From assembly GCA_041490445.1 (NCBI GenBank), contig JBGPTF010000019.1:1-64000 (forward strand): a DNA stretch of 64,000 nucleotides. The letters run 5' to 3'. The position numbers and the translations under genes are program-made. Within the stretch, counting starts at the first letter, position 1, and every line of letters starts with the position of its first letter. The DNA comes from JBGPTF01 sp041490445. GTDB taxonomy: Bacteria > Acidobacteriota > Terriglobia > Acidiferrales > UBA7541. Under the pieces are notes generated by a model. That model was not told where the DNA came from. It saw only the letters and a program-made list of their open reading frames with translations, and did no database searches. Shown here piece by piece: positions 15,075 to 23,892 of the stretch.

Positions 15075-17407
15075 TTTGCCCTCCTGGACTTGCGGAGGAT
15101 CTGCCAGATGCGTTCCCGCTTCATCGGCAGGTCCACGTGGCGTACGCCGAACGGCGCCAGCGCGTCCACCACGGCGTTGACGATCGCCGGCGTCGCGCCG
15201 ATCGTGCCTGCTTCTCCGACGCCCTTGACGCCCATGGGATTCACCGGCGAGGGCGTTACGGTGCGCGCCATCTGCAACGGGGGGAGATCGGTCGCGCGCG
15301 GCAAGGCATAATCGGTCAACTCGCCGGTGACGAGCTGGCCCTGCTCGTCATAGACTGCTTCTTCGAGCAACGCCTGTCCCACCGATTGCACGATCCCGCC
15401 GTGCACCTGACCCTCCACTAGCAACGGGTTAATCACGTTGCCGCAATCGTCCACGGCGAAGTATTTTTGCAAAGTAACCTGGCCGGTGTCCGGGTCCACT
15501 TCAACCACGCAAAGGTGCGCCCCGAACGGGAATGTGAAGTTCGACGGCTCGAAAAACGCGGTGGCATCGAGGCCGGGCTCCATGCCGGGGGGCAGAGTCT
15601 TCGCCACATACGCGGCGCCCACGGCCTCGCCGAACGCCATGGATTTCCTGGGCTCGGACTTCACAAAGATCTTGTGGTCGAGGAATTCAAGCTTCCCCGG
15701 ATCTACCCCCAATTGATGCCCGGCGATCTTCGCGAGCTTTTCCCGCAGCTTCTCGAGCGCGCGGTAGAGGGCGCTGCCGCCCACAGCTGTTGCCCGGCTG
15801 CCGAACGTGCCGATGCCATAGGGCACGATCGCTGTGTCACCGTGAATCACCAGGACGTCCTCCGGCGAGACGCCCAACAGATCCGCGGCGATCTGGCAGA
15901 AGGTGGTTTCCTGACCCTGGCCGTGCGGCGAAGAGCCCGTGAGCACATTCACCTTGCCGCTCGGTTCGATCCGCACGGTCGCGCTTTCCCAGCCGCCCGC
16001 GGGCATCGCACTCGAAGGCCCCATGGCGCAGATCTCGACGTAGGTGGAAAGGCCGATGCCCATGTAGCGGCCCTTCTTGCGGAGCGCCGCCTGCTCTTTG
16101 CGCAGCTTGATGTACTGCGAGTTTTTCAGGACGGTATCCAGCGATTTCTGGTAATCGGCGCTGTCGTACGTCAGGCCGGTCGGCGTGGTGTAGGGAAATT
16201 CCTTTGGCTGCGGGAAATTCTTCCGGCGAATTTCCACCGGGTCTTTCTTCAGCTCCGCCGCGACCACGTCCATGGCGCGCTCGATGAAGTAGGTGGCCTC
16301 GGGCCGGCCCGCGCCGCGATACGCGTCGGTGGCCATCTTGTTCGTCAGCACGCCGAGGATCTCGATTTGGACCGCGGGAATCTTATAGCAGCCGCAGATC
16401 ATCAGCCCGGTCATGGTGGGGATCAGCGGCGTCAGCAACTGGTAATACGCGCCGATATCCGCGAGGATTCGCGCGCGCAGGCCGAGGAGCGAGCCGTCGC
16501 TCTTGACGGCCAGCTCGAAATAGTTGATCTGGTCGCGGCCGTGAATCGTGCTCTGGAAATTTTCGCGGCGCGATTCGATCCACTTCACCGGCTTGTTCAG
16601 CTTCATCGCCAGGTACGCGACCAGCGCTTCTTCGGCGTACACATTCAGTTTACTGCCGAAGGCGCCGCCCACTTCCGGCGTTATCACCCGGACCGAAAAC
16701 TCCGGAACCCCGAGCATGCCGGCGATCTGCGTGCGGAGCAGGTGCGGGATCTGCGTCGAGGACCACACCGTGAGCTGCTTTTCACCCGGCTTGTAGTCCG
16801 CCACGACGCCGCGCGGCTCCATGGCAACCGGAATCAGACGCTGGTTCACCATGCGCTGTTTGACGACGCGATCCGCCTGCTTGAACGCCTTCTTCACATC
16901 ACCGCCTTCGAGCTCCCAGCGGTAGGCGATGTTGTCTTTGAACTGGTCGTAGAGCAGCGGCGAGCTTTTCTCGATAGCCTTTTCCGGGTCCACCACGGCG
17001 GGCAGCGGATCGTAGTCCACTTCGACGAGGTCGGCGGCATCTCGGGCCAGGTAGCGGTCGGTCGCAACGAGGATGGCCACCGGCTCGCCGACGAAACGAA
17101 CTTTTTCGGCCGCCAGCACCGGCCGCAACGCCGCCTTCATTCCGGGAATTTGCGCCGCGCAAGGGATCATCCCGATGGCGCCGCGAACGTCTTCCTCGGT
17201 GAGCACGGCCACCACGCCTGACGCCGTGCGCGCTTTGCTTGCGTCCACCGAACGAATCCGGGCGTGCGCATGGGGACTGCGGATTACCGCCGCATACAAC
17301 ATTCCGGCAAACTGGAGGTCGTCCACATAATGCGCGAGGCCCTGAATCAGGCGCGGGTCCTCCTTGCGCTTCATCGCCTTGCCGATGTATCGCGTGGCTG
17401 TGGCCAC
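15071..17407 (-). CDS. coxL: molybdopterin-binding large subunit, form II CoxL-like
   Basis: The 778-residue protein is a full molybdenum hydroxylase large subunit. The active-site loop reads AYRGAGR (about residues 361-367), the form II signature; form I CO dehydrogenases have AYxCSFR with the Cys that holds copper. CO oxidation is therefore not assured, and the substrate may be another aldehyde or heterocycle. Other family motifs include 'GGAFGSK' (about 245) and 'VGEAGTIGATPAIVNAV' near the C-terminus with the conserved Glu. Start is GTG at 17407 after GGGAGGGAG. It needs molybdenum-cytosine-dinucleotide cofactor; xdhC and mocA at 35.6-37.0 kb could serve this. Confidence 0.92.
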   Translation of the reverse strand: MATATRYIGKAMKRKEDPRLIQGLAHYVDDLQFAGMLYAAVIRSPHAHARIRSVDASKARTASGVVAVLTEEDVRGAIGMIPCAAQIPGMKAALRPVLAAEKVRFVGEPVAILVATDRYLARDAADLVEVDYDPLPAVVDPEKAIEKSSPLLYDQFKDNIAYRWELEGGDVKKAFKQADRVVKQRMVNQRLIPVAMEPRGVVADYKPGEKQLTVWSSTQIPHLLRTQIAGMLGVPEFSVRVITPEVGGAFGSKLNVYAEEALVAYLAMKLNKPVKWIESRRENFQSTIHGRDQINYFELAVKSDGSLLGLRARILADIGAYYQLLTPLIPTMTGLMICGCYKIPAVQIEILGVLTNKMATDAYRGAGRPEATYFIERAMDVVAAELKKDPVEIRRKNFPQPKEFPYTTPTGLTYDSADYQKSLDTVLKNSQYIKLRKEQAALRKKGRYMGIGLSTYVEICAMGPSSAMPAGGWESATVRIEPSGKVNVLTGSSPHGQGQETTFCQIAADLLGVSPEDVLVIHGDTAIVPYGIGTFGSRATAVGGSALYRALEKLREKLAKIAGHQLGVDPGKLEFLDHKIFVKSEPRKSMAFGEAVGAAYVAKTLPPGMEPGLDATAFFEPSNFTFPFGAHLCVVEVDPDTGQVTLQKYFAVDDCGNVINPLLVEGQVHGGIVQSVGQALLEEAVYDEQGQLVTGELTDYALPRATDLPPLQMARTVTPSPVNPMGVKGVGEAGTIGATPAIVNAVVDALAPFGVRHVDLPMKRERIWQILRKSRRAK

Positions 17408-17437
17408 TTGCTCCCTCCCTGCCCTGTCTGTGCCGGG

Positions 17438-17923
17438 TCAGCGCTTGCGCTTCTTCATTTTCTTCGCGGCGTAATCGATCGCGGCCACGATGTTCTGGTA
17501 GCCGGTGCAGCGGCAAAGGTTCCCGGCGATGGCGTGGCGGATTTCCGCCTCGCTGGGCGCGGGGTTCTTCTCGAGCAGAGCGGCTCCGGCGATGATCATG
17601 CCCGGCGTGCAGTATCCGCACTGCAAGCCGTGTTTCTCCCAGAAGCCCTCCTGCACCGGATGCAGGCCGCCATTCGCTACGGGGAGCCCCGCCATGCCCT
17701 CGATCGTGGTGATCTCCGCGCCATCCGCCTGCACTGCCAGGACGGTGCAGGACTTCACTGCCTTGCCGTCCAGCAGGACGGTGCAGGCCCCGCAGAGGGT
17801 CGTCTCGCAACCGACGTGAGTGCCCGTCAGCCCCAGCACATCCCGCAAGTAATGCACCAGCAGCAGCCGAGGCTCGATTCTGCTCTGGTATTCCTTCCCG
17901 TTGACACGAAGCTGGATATCCAC
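17438..17923 (-). CDS. coxS: 2Fe-2S small subunit of xanthine/CO dehydrogenase family
   Basis: The 161-residue protein has two iron-sulfur domains. The plant-ferredoxin-type cluster ligands lie in 'HVGCETTLCGACTVLLDG' (about 37-54) with a fourth Cys in 'VKSCTVLA'. The second cluster ligands lie in 'QCGYCTPGMI' (about 100-109) and 'NLCRCTGYQNI' (about 135-145). A Lys-rich tail follows. Start is GTG at 17923, nine bases after GGAGG. First gene of the minus-strand cluster; coxL follows after 30 bases. The promoter should lie just right of 17923. Confidence 0.93.
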   Translation of the reverse strand: MDIQLRVNGKEYQSRIEPRLLLVHYLRDVLGLTGTHVGCETTLCGACTVLLDGKAVKSCTVLAVQADGAEITTIEGMAGLPVANGGLHPVQEGFWEKHGLQCGYCTPGMIIAGAALLEKNPAPSEAEIRHAIAGNLCRCTGYQNIVAAIDYAAKKMKKRKR

Positions 17924-18257
17924 GGCGATTGTGCCTCCGGATGGCGCGGGTCTGACTCCTACGGAAAGACGCCTGAACGGTAAGGTGGCAACTTACTCCG
18001 CCCGCAAAGAAATTTCAAGCCGCGCCGAAGAGAGGTGAGGTAGTGTCCTAATTTTGTGGACGCCCGGATTGAGGATTCCACACTCGATGCTCGGCACGGA
18101 TTTGCTGTCATCCGCGCATGCCACTTTCTTGGAACGAGATCCGCCATCGCGCGGTCGCCCAGAACGGCCCGATCCGCTCTCTTGCATCTGCGAAACCGTG
18201 GAGTGTATGCTCTTAGCCCTCCGCCCAACCGGTGGATCGCGACCGAGAGGCGCCGCC
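17924..18257. other. 334-bp divergent gap between coxS and the WD40 gene
   Basis: It must hold the promoters for both directions. At 18043-18061 the sequence TAGTGTCCTAATTTTGTGG resembles the outer end of some insertion sequences (compare TGTCCAGTTTTAGAGGGG at 115-132), so a solo IS end is possible. No intact gene is visible; frames on both strands are open but look like artefacts. Confidence 0.4.
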
Positions 18258-19808
18258 ATGAAGTTGTCTACTCGGGCTCTGCGCTCTGTTCTCAGCCTGC
18301 CGACATTGGCTCTACTTTGCGCCGCCACGCTGGCGCAAGCGCCTCCCACGGCAAGAACACCGGCCGCCGCTGCCGCGCCTGAACCCGATTACCACAGCGG
18401 GCACAGCACATGGGTCAAGGTGGCGATTTTCAGCCCCGACGGGCGGCTGTTGGCGTCGGGCGACCTCGGCGGCGACGTCTTCGTCTGGGAAACAGCCAGC
18501 GGAAAGGTCCTGCGACGTCTTCACAGTCAAATGGCCATCAGCGACCTGGCCTTCAGCCCGGACAGTCGCCTGCTCGCGATCGCTTCCGCCAAACCTCTGG
18601 TGGTTTGGGACGTCGAGACTGGACGTCAGGTGTTCTCTTTGAGCGGCGACCCAGGACGTGATCCTGACTTTTCCGACCTTGCCTTCAGCCCGGACGGCAA
18701 GCGGCTGGCCGCCATCGCCCACTCCTATGACCCAAAAACGAAACAGCAGACACTCACCGTGGTGGTGTGGGAGATGAAGTCCGGAGCGCTAACCGATGAA
18801 CTCCCTGCCTTGCATGTACCACCGTCTGGCAGCTTCTCTAATGTGCCTGTCGCCTTCAGTCCGGATGGCAAGCTGCTGGCTGCTGGTTCCGATGACGGAC
18901 TGAAACTTTGGGACACATCCACCTGGAAGGAGCTTCGCACTTTGGTCACTCCTGCGTCCTACTTTGGGTCATCCGCCACCTTCAGCGCTGACGGCCGGTG
19001 GCTGGCCACTTCCGCCGCTGGCGGGGCTGTGGCTCTCTGGCAGACCTCGACCTGGCAGCTTGCTCGCGTAGTGCCCAGCGGATTCGCGCGCGGCATCGCC
19101 GGGTTCGCTCTCAGCCCCGACGGCCGATGGCTGGCCGCGACGGAGGCATCGAGCGAAGAGAAAACGATCTTCTGGGAAGCGGCATCCGGGCAGATCGTTA
19201 GCACAATGAAGCACGCGAATACAAACTCGATCCCGCTCTTCAAGAGGTTTGGTTTCAGCCCGGACAGCAAGCTGGCGGCCCTGCCCAGCTACGCCCGTGA
19301 TATTCAACTGGTGGATCCGGCCAGCGGCTCAGTGGTTCGCACCCTCGCCGGCGCTCCCGTACTGGGCAGCTATCAGTCCTTTCGCCTCCTGCACGGGCGC
19401 CCGCCACGGCCCTCGGCCACGCCGCCCCCAGGCATGCCCTTTGACGTGGCCAGTCTCCCCCGCGACTGGCAGTTCTGGACCGTCGAAGCTGACGTGGAGA
19501 ACCATTCCGACACGGAGCAATATCTTCGCGCCCCAACTACAGAGATCCGGCTGTTGACGGCGAATGCCAAGGGCCAGACCGAAGCGAGGTATCCAGTGGT
19601 GTCCCTGTTGCCCGCAGGTTCGGGGATGACGGGATTTGTCGTTCAGTTCGGGAAAACCGATTCCATCCCGGTCGGGAGAAAGTACGTGCTTCGCGGGCCG
19701 TATGTGGCCGCCAAGTTCGCGCCCCACCAGAAGCTGACGCTGCAGCTCATCTTCATCGCACCCAGCAAGTATTCGGCGGATCAGGTCTCCCTATCTTTTG
19801 GTGACTAG
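18258..19808 (+). CDS. secreted WD40-repeat protein
   Basis: ATG at 18258, with AGAGG upstream, gives 516 residues; the longer frame from 18054 has no support. Residues 1-26 are a signal peptide ending 'LAQAPPT'. At least seven repeats with 'FSPDGRLLA'-type turns and W/D ends ('VFVWETASG', 'LVVWDVETG', 'LKLWDTSTW', 'VALWQTSTW') form a beta-propeller over about residues 45-370. The C-terminal 130 residues have no repeats and look like a beta-sandwich. Propellers of this kind bind proteins; no enzyme is fused to it. The gene stands alone. Confidence 0.82.
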   Translation: MKLSTRALRSVLSLPTLALLCAATLAQAPPTARTPAAAAAPEPDYHSGHSTWVKVAIFSPDGRLLASGDLGGDVFVWETASGKVLRRLHSQMAISDLAFSPDSRLLAIASAKPLVVWDVETGRQVFSLSGDPGRDPDFSDLAFSPDGKRLAAIAHSYDPKTKQQTLTVVVWEMKSGALTDELPALHVPPSGSFSNVPVAFSPDGKLLAAGSDDGLKLWDTSTWKELRTLVTPASYFGSSATFSADGRWLATSAAGGAVALWQTSTWQLARVVPSGFARGIAGFALSPDGRWLAATEASSEEKTIFWEAASGQIVSTMKHANTNSIPLFKRFGFSPDSKLAALPSYARDIQLVDPASGSVVRTLAGAPVLGSYQSFRLLHGRPPRPSATPPPGMPFDVASLPRDWQFWTVEADVENHSDTEQYLRAPTTEIRLLTANAKGQTEARYPVVSLLPAGSGMTGFVVQFGKTDSIPVGRKYVLRGPYVAAKFAPHQKLTLQLIFIAPSKYSADQVSLSFGD

Positions 19809-19848
19809 AACCGGACTCCTAAATGCTACGGTATTCTTGCGGCTGCCT

Positions 19849-19868
19849 GACCGGCATAGATGCCGGTC
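19849..19868 (+). terminator. hairpin downstream of WD40 gene, weak terminator candidate
   Basis: GACCGGCA-TAGA-TGCCGGTC forms a perfect 8-bp stem 40 bases after the WD40 stop. It is followed by GAAAAA, not a T-run, so intrinsic termination is unproven. Confidence 0.35.
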
Positions 19869-20019
19869 GAAAAACCCGCATGATTCGGCCGTTTTCGGAC
19901 GGCCGGAGGATCGCCACCAGCCGCCAAGACGGCCGAAAACTCTTTATGACACGAGTTCTAGAGAGTTGGCGACCAGCGGCTGTGCATGCAGCGAAATTGC
20001 CGGGTGATCGGAAAGAAGA

Positions 20020-20619
20020 TTACTTTTCCGTCTTTTCTGTCTTTTGTTTGAAGTCAACAATCTCGGAGACCGGTATGTTGATCTCGCCCTGTTTGGTTTT
20101 CACTCTGATTCCAGGGTCAATCCAGTATGTTGTGGGAGTGCCGTTCACCGGACCAGCAAGAGGATCAGTAAAGACGTGGTCCGGATTCAGATTCAGCGGC
20201 GCTACCCGGCGGGCCAGAAACATGTCAGGTTTCTCCCACTGCTTCTGAAAATTCACCTTCTCCCCTCCGCGGAATGCCAGGCCCTCTACCAGCACCACGC
20301 CCTCGTCCGGGGGAGTGCCTGTTTGACTCGCAACAAGAAGGATGACTGCGACTGCAGGGTCCCTGTCCTTCGTCATGTGAACACCATCTTCGTCGATGAC
20401 CTGGATGTCCTTACCGGGCAGCAACCAATAAGTGACGGAATAGACCATGTTTGCAGGATTGTCCTTCGAAGGAGATTGTTCCAACCGCTTCAGGACGATC
20501 ATTCTGCTGATGATCGTTCCCTCGACGATCTGACCATCCTTTTTCTTGATCGTGGCAGCGTCACCCGAAACCGCGAACAACAATACCGCGACGATCAGGG
20601 CCCTGCTCATCCGCTTCAT
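20020..20619 (-). CDS. secreted protein of unknown function
   Basis: I prefer the ATG at 20619 (GAAGG five bases upstream) to the one at 20631, which touches its Shine-Dalgarno. The 199-residue product has a signal peptide ending near 'VSGDAA'. Mature sequence begins 'TIKKKDGQIVEGTIISRMIVLK', like the start of small secreted beta-barrel-type domains that carry a 'DG..V.G.I' strand. The C-terminus 'RVKTKQGEINIPVSEIVDF' repeats that style, so two similar beta modules may flank a middle segment. No motif gives a function. Confidence 0.6.
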   Translation of the reverse strand: MKRMSRALIVAVLLFAVSGDAATIKKKDGQIVEGTIISRMIVLKRLEQSPSKDNPANMVYSVTYWLLPGKDIQVIDEDGVHMTKDRDPAVAVILLVASQTGTPPDEGVVLVEGLAFRGGEKVNFQKQWEKPDMFLARRVAPLNLNPDHVFTDPLAGPVNGTPTTYWIDPGIRVKTKQGEINIPVSEIVDFKQKTEKTEK

Positions 20620-20786
20620 AAACGCCTTCATCTCCTTGTCCGGCGATCGACCGCGAGAGTCTACTCACGGAGTTGGGCAATCCGCAAGCGGCCGCGCCAG
20701 AGGTAGCCTGCCTTTTCCGGGGCGGGACATTTTTGTGAAATGAAAAGGCCAGAGGCGGAACCCCGGACGGCAACAAAGCTTGCGAT

Positions 20787-21469
20787 TCAGGAGGAAAGCC
20801 GCCTCACCCAGATGCGGCTGGTGGCGGGCTTGCCGAGATAGGCGCGGCGCGGAGACCGGCCCGCGATCAGCACGGTCATCGTCTCGTCATATTCGCGATG
20901 ATGCACGCGAAGCCGCGCGCCCGGGCGAAGGTGCAAGCCAACCAGGAATTCGAGAAATTTCGGGTCCTTCTCATACACGCGAAGAACTTCGTAGGAACTG
21001 CCGGCCTCCGCCTCGGAGAGCCGCACGGCGCCGTGCTTGCGCCGCAGCTTGGCCAGCCCGCCGAAAAGAGGGACCCCGTGTGGGCAGAAGCTCTCGCGAC
21101 CGAATCGCCGGAGGAGCAGGTCAACCACTTCCGGCGAGATGCCGTGCTCGAGCTGCTCGGCTTCTTCGTGCGCGCGCGACCATTCGAGTCCGATCACTTC
21201 CGTGAGGAGCTTCTCGGCGAGCCGGTGGCGCAGGACCCGATGTTGCGCTATGGAGCGGCCGCGCGGAGTGAGCCGAATCCTGCCGCTGCGGGCGAGCCGC
21301 ACGTAGCCGCCGCGCGTCATGCGCTTCAGCGCTGCCGTCACTGCCGGCGGCGTGACCCCCAGGTCTTCCGCCAGCCGGGCGCTGATCGGCACCTGCTCTT
21401 CCTGGACGATCTCCCAGATCGCCTTGAGATAATCCCCTCTTGGGAGACGCTGGTTTTTCCTCGCCGCAT
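20787..21469 (-). CDS. DtxR/MntR-family metal-dependent repressor, frame broken near the start
   Basis: The main frame (20787 to about 21434) gives the winged helix 'ARLAEDLGVTPPAVTAALKRM', the dimer/metal domain with 'HRLAEKLL' and 'AHEEAEQLEHGIS', and a C-terminal FeoA/SH3-like domain. The Cys102 position of DtxR is Glu here, as in Mn-responsive MntR. The true start seems to be ATG 21469 (MRRGKTSVSQE...), which is in another frame; the join is at a run of four G on the coding strand (plus positions 21434-21437). One added G would give SVSQEGDYLKAIW, the expected first helix. This is either a real frameshift or a homopolymer error. Likely controls metal uptake; target unknown. Confidence 0.75.
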
Positions 21470-21478
21470 CGTGCCTCG

Positions 21479-21898
21479 CTATGCCTTCGGCTGCGCCTCG
21501 GCGCGAAGAAGCTCGGCAAGCCCCTTCACGCGGGCCTCGATATCATCGCAGATGCGCCGGTAGGTTTCCATGCCCCCGGTGTAGGGATCTCTCACCCGCC
21601 AATCGATCACGCGATCGTGGGGAAACAACGATGTCCCGGGAGTCTCCGTCATGTTCACGATCAGATGGGGTTGGAACGGGCGCGTCTCGCGCAGCCCCTT
21701 CGAGTATTGCCCTGCGACGGAGATTCCCCGCTCCTGGAGAACCTCGGTGGTTTTTTCCATGATGGCGCCGAAGGGAGAGATTCCGGCGCTCGCGGCCTCG
21801 ATGACATCCGAGGCATGGTGCCGCGCCAGGGCCTCGGCCATCTGGCTGCGGCAGGAATTGCCGACGCACACGAACAAGACCTTGACCGGCGCGGGCAT
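21479..21898 (-). CDS. low-molecular-weight phosphatase / ArsC-type arsenate reductase
   Basis: The 139-residue protein has the P-loop CxxxxxR: 'FVCVGNSCRSQMAEALA' (about 9-25), and a later 'RDPYTGG' with the general-acid Asp. These fit both protein-tyrosine phosphatases and thioredoxin-linked arsenate reductases. The 'NSCRSQMAEA' wording is typical of ArsC-type members, but the extra Cys pair of reductases (near residues 80-90 in B. subtilis ArsC) is not seen, so phosphatase is equally likely. It lies 3 bases after pdxT and 9 bases before the repressor start, within the same-strand run. Confidence 0.75.
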   Translation of the reverse strand: MPAPVKVLFVCVGNSCRSQMAEALARHHASDVIEAASAGISPFGAIMEKTTEVLQERGISVAGQYSKGLRETRPFQPHLIVNMTETPGTSLFPHDRVIDWRVRDPYTGGMETYRRICDDIEARVKGLAELLRAEAQPKA

Positions 21899-21901
21899 CG
21901 T

Positions 21902-22492
21902 TCAGCCGCCGTTGCGCAGCTTTTTCAGAAAATACTCGTGGATGGAGGAGTCCGAAGTCAGTTCGGGATGAAACGTCGCCGCGAGGCAGCGCCCCTGCTC
22001 GACGAGGACAGGATGTCCATCTTCTTCGGCGAGGACCGCCACCTCCGGGCCGAGCTGTTCGATGATGGGCGCGCGAATGAAGACCATCTCGACGGGCGCA
22101 TCCTTCAGCTTCGTTTTTCCCATGCGGACTTCGCTTGCGAGCTGCCGGCCATAGCCATTGCGCTGCACGACCATGTCCATCAAGCCGAGCGACGGCTGCG
22201 ACGGTCCGCGCACTTCGCGCGCCAACAGGATTGCGCCGGCGCACGTCCCGAAAAACGCTCCGCCGTCTTTCGCAAATTTCTGAATCGCGCCGAGGAATTG
22301 CTCCTCGGCGAGGATTTTCCAGTGCGTTGTGCTTTCGCCGCCCGGGAGGATGAGCCCCCGCACCCCGGCGAGCTCCGCCGGAGTGCGAATAAAAACATAT
22401 TCCACGCCGAGCCGCTCGAGCATCTTTCCATGCGCCTCGAAATCGCCCTGCACCGCAAGTATCCCGACCTTCATGGTCCCGGTCCCAGTCAC
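21902..22492 (-). CDS. pdxT: pyridoxal 5'-phosphate synthase glutaminase subunit
   Basis: The 196-residue class I glutaminase supplies ammonia to PdxS. Motifs: 'LILPGGESTTHWK' (about 47-59), nucleophile Cys in 'FFGTCAGAILLA' (about 80-90), and the His-Glu pair in 'TFHPELTSD' (about 173-181). Length and motifs are normal for the family. It lies 15 bases after pdxS and should be co-translated in the PdxS-PdxT complex. Confidence 0.95.
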   Translation of the reverse strand: MTGTGTMKVGILAVQGDFEAHGKMLERLGVEYVFIRTPAELAGVRGLILPGGESTTHWKILAEEQFLGAIQKFAKDGGAFFGTCAGAILLAREVRGPSQPSLGLMDMVVQRNGYGRQLASEVRMGKTKLKDAPVEMVFIRAPIIEQLGPEVAVLAEEDGHPVLVEQGRCLAATFHPELTSDSSIHEYFLKKLRNGG

Positions 22493-22507
22493 TCCGCCAC
22501 GGTTGCT

Positions 22508-23398
22508 CTACCACCCGCGGGTTTGCATAAGGTCCTTTTCTTCGAGCTGACGGATATCGAGGCCCTTCATCGCTTCGCCCAGCTCCTCCGACGCTTCGAG
22601 CACCGCCTTCGGGTCCTTGAAGTGCGTTGTGGCTTTCACGATGGCGCGGGCGCGCTTGTCCGGATCGCTCGACTTGAAAATGCCCGAGCCGACGAAGACC
22701 GCTTCCGCGCCGAGTTGCATGACCAGCGCGGCATCGGAGGGCGTGGCGATTCCACCCGCAGAGAAATTCGGCACCGGGAGCTTGCCGTGCTTCGCCGCGT
22801 ATTGCACGAGTTCGAACGGCGAGCCCAGCTCCTTCGCGGTGTGGACCAGCTCTTCCTCGCCAAGCGTCGTGAGGCGCTTCATTTCTCCGACGATCGCGCG
22901 CATGTGGCGCACCGCCTCCACGATGTTCCCCGAACCCGCTTCGCCCTTGGTGCGGATCAGCGCCGCGCCTTCGGCGATCCGGCGCAGCGCCTCTCCCAGA
23001 TTGCGCGCGCCGCAGACGAACGGGACGCGGAAGCCGTGCTTCCACACGTGGTGTTCTTCATCGGCAGGCGTGAGCACTTCGCTCTCGTCGATGAAATCCA
23101 CTTCGAGCGCTTCGAGCACCTGTGCTTCGGCGAAGTGCCCGATGCGCACCTTCGCCATCACCGGAATCGAAACCGTGTTCATGATTTCGCGGATGATGCG
23201 CGGCGCCGCCATGCGAGCCACGCCGCCTTCCTTGCGGATATCCGCCGGGACGCGCTCGAGCGCCATCACGGCGCACGCGCCCGCCTTCTCCGCGATCGCG
23301 GCCTGCTCGGCGTTGGTCACGTCCATGATCACGCCGCCTTTCAGCATCTCCGCCAGGCCGACCTTCACGCGCCACAGATTGTCTTTCAGAAATTCCAT
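22508..23398 (-). CDS. pdxS: pyridoxal 5'-phosphate synthase lyase subunit
   Basis: The 296-residue (beta/alpha)8 enzyme makes PLP from ribose 5-phosphate, glyceraldehyde 3-phosphate and ammonia. The two Schiff-base lysines are in 'VMAKVRIGHF' (about 82) and 'IRTKGEAGSGN' (about 150). 'GGVIMDVTNAEQA' near the N-terminus is the phosphate-side motif. This is the DXP-independent PLP route; pdxA/pdxJ are not needed. It follows a thioesterase and a MocR gene on the same strand. Confidence 0.96.
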   Translation of the reverse strand: MEFLKDNLWRVKVGLAEMLKGGVIMDVTNAEQAAIAEKAGACAVMALERVPADIRKEGGVARMAAPRIIREIMNTVSIPVMAKVRIGHFAEAQVLEALEVDFIDESEVLTPADEEHHVWKHGFRVPFVCGARNLGEALRRIAEGAALIRTKGEAGSGNIVEAVRHMRAIVGEMKRLTTLGEEELVHTAKELGSPFELVQYAAKHGKLPVPNFSAGGIATPSDAALVMQLGAEAVFVGSGIFKSSDPDKRARAIVKATTHFKDPKAVLEASEELGEAMKGLDIRQLEEKDLMQTRGW

Positions 23399-23444
23399 TG
23401 TCCGTCTCCCTTGATGCGAATCTCCGCTGCCACTCCCCCTTCTG

Positions 23445-23888
23445 TCATTTCCGGACCGCTTCGGCGCGATGTTGCTCCGGATTCACGGTCACGAACCTTC
23501 CCCGCCCTCGCGCCAGCACCTCGCCCGCCGCATTCCGGATTTCTCCCTGCTGGAAAAGGTTCCGGCCCTTGCGCTCGACTTCGCGAGCCTCGATCGTGAT
23601 TTCTTCCTCCACGCGGATCGGCTTCAAGTATTCGATGGTCAGCTCGGCCGTCACCGCGCGAACGTCGCTGAACCGGTTGACCTTGCCCATCGCTTCATCC
23701 AGCAGCAGGGCGATGATTCCGCCATGCAGGAATCCCGCCCCGCCCTGATACTCCTCCGCAATGCGAAATCGGCCGACGATGCGGCGCCGCTCGTTATCCT
23801 GCTCGAAGGTCAGCTTCATGCCGCGGGGATTCGCGCCGCCGCAGCCGAAGCAGGGATTCGCCGGATTGGGATCGAGGCGCGTCTTCAC
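23445..23888 (-). CDS. PaaI-type hotdog thioesterase
   Basis: GTG at 23888, four bases after the MocR stop, gives 147 residues; the longer frame upstream is a shadow of MocR. A short 'CFGCGGANPRGMKL' head, often seen in this subgroup, precedes the hotdog fold with 'GGAGFLHGGIIALLLDEAMG' (about 55-74), the PaaI-like active-site helix with its HGG and Asp/Glu. It should cleave an acyl-CoA thioester. The benzoate-CoA-ligase-like gene two genes upstream may act on related compounds. Confidence 0.8.
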   Translation of the reverse strand: MKTRLDPNPANPCFGCGGANPRGMKLTFEQDNERRRIVGRFRIAEEYQGGAGFLHGGIIALLLDEAMGKVNRFSDVRAVTAELTIEYLKPIRVEEEITIEAREVERKGRNLFQQGEIRNAAGEVLARGRGRFVTVNPEQHRAEAVRK

Positions 23889-23892
23889 CGGT

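Noticed and set aside
15467..17221. 584-codon plus frame opposite coxL
   Set aside because: It is the antisense shadow of coxL, rich in His/Arg, with no motif.
21440..23599. 719-codon plus frame opposite pdxS/pdxT
   Set aside because: Antisense shadow of three recognised genes on the minus strand.
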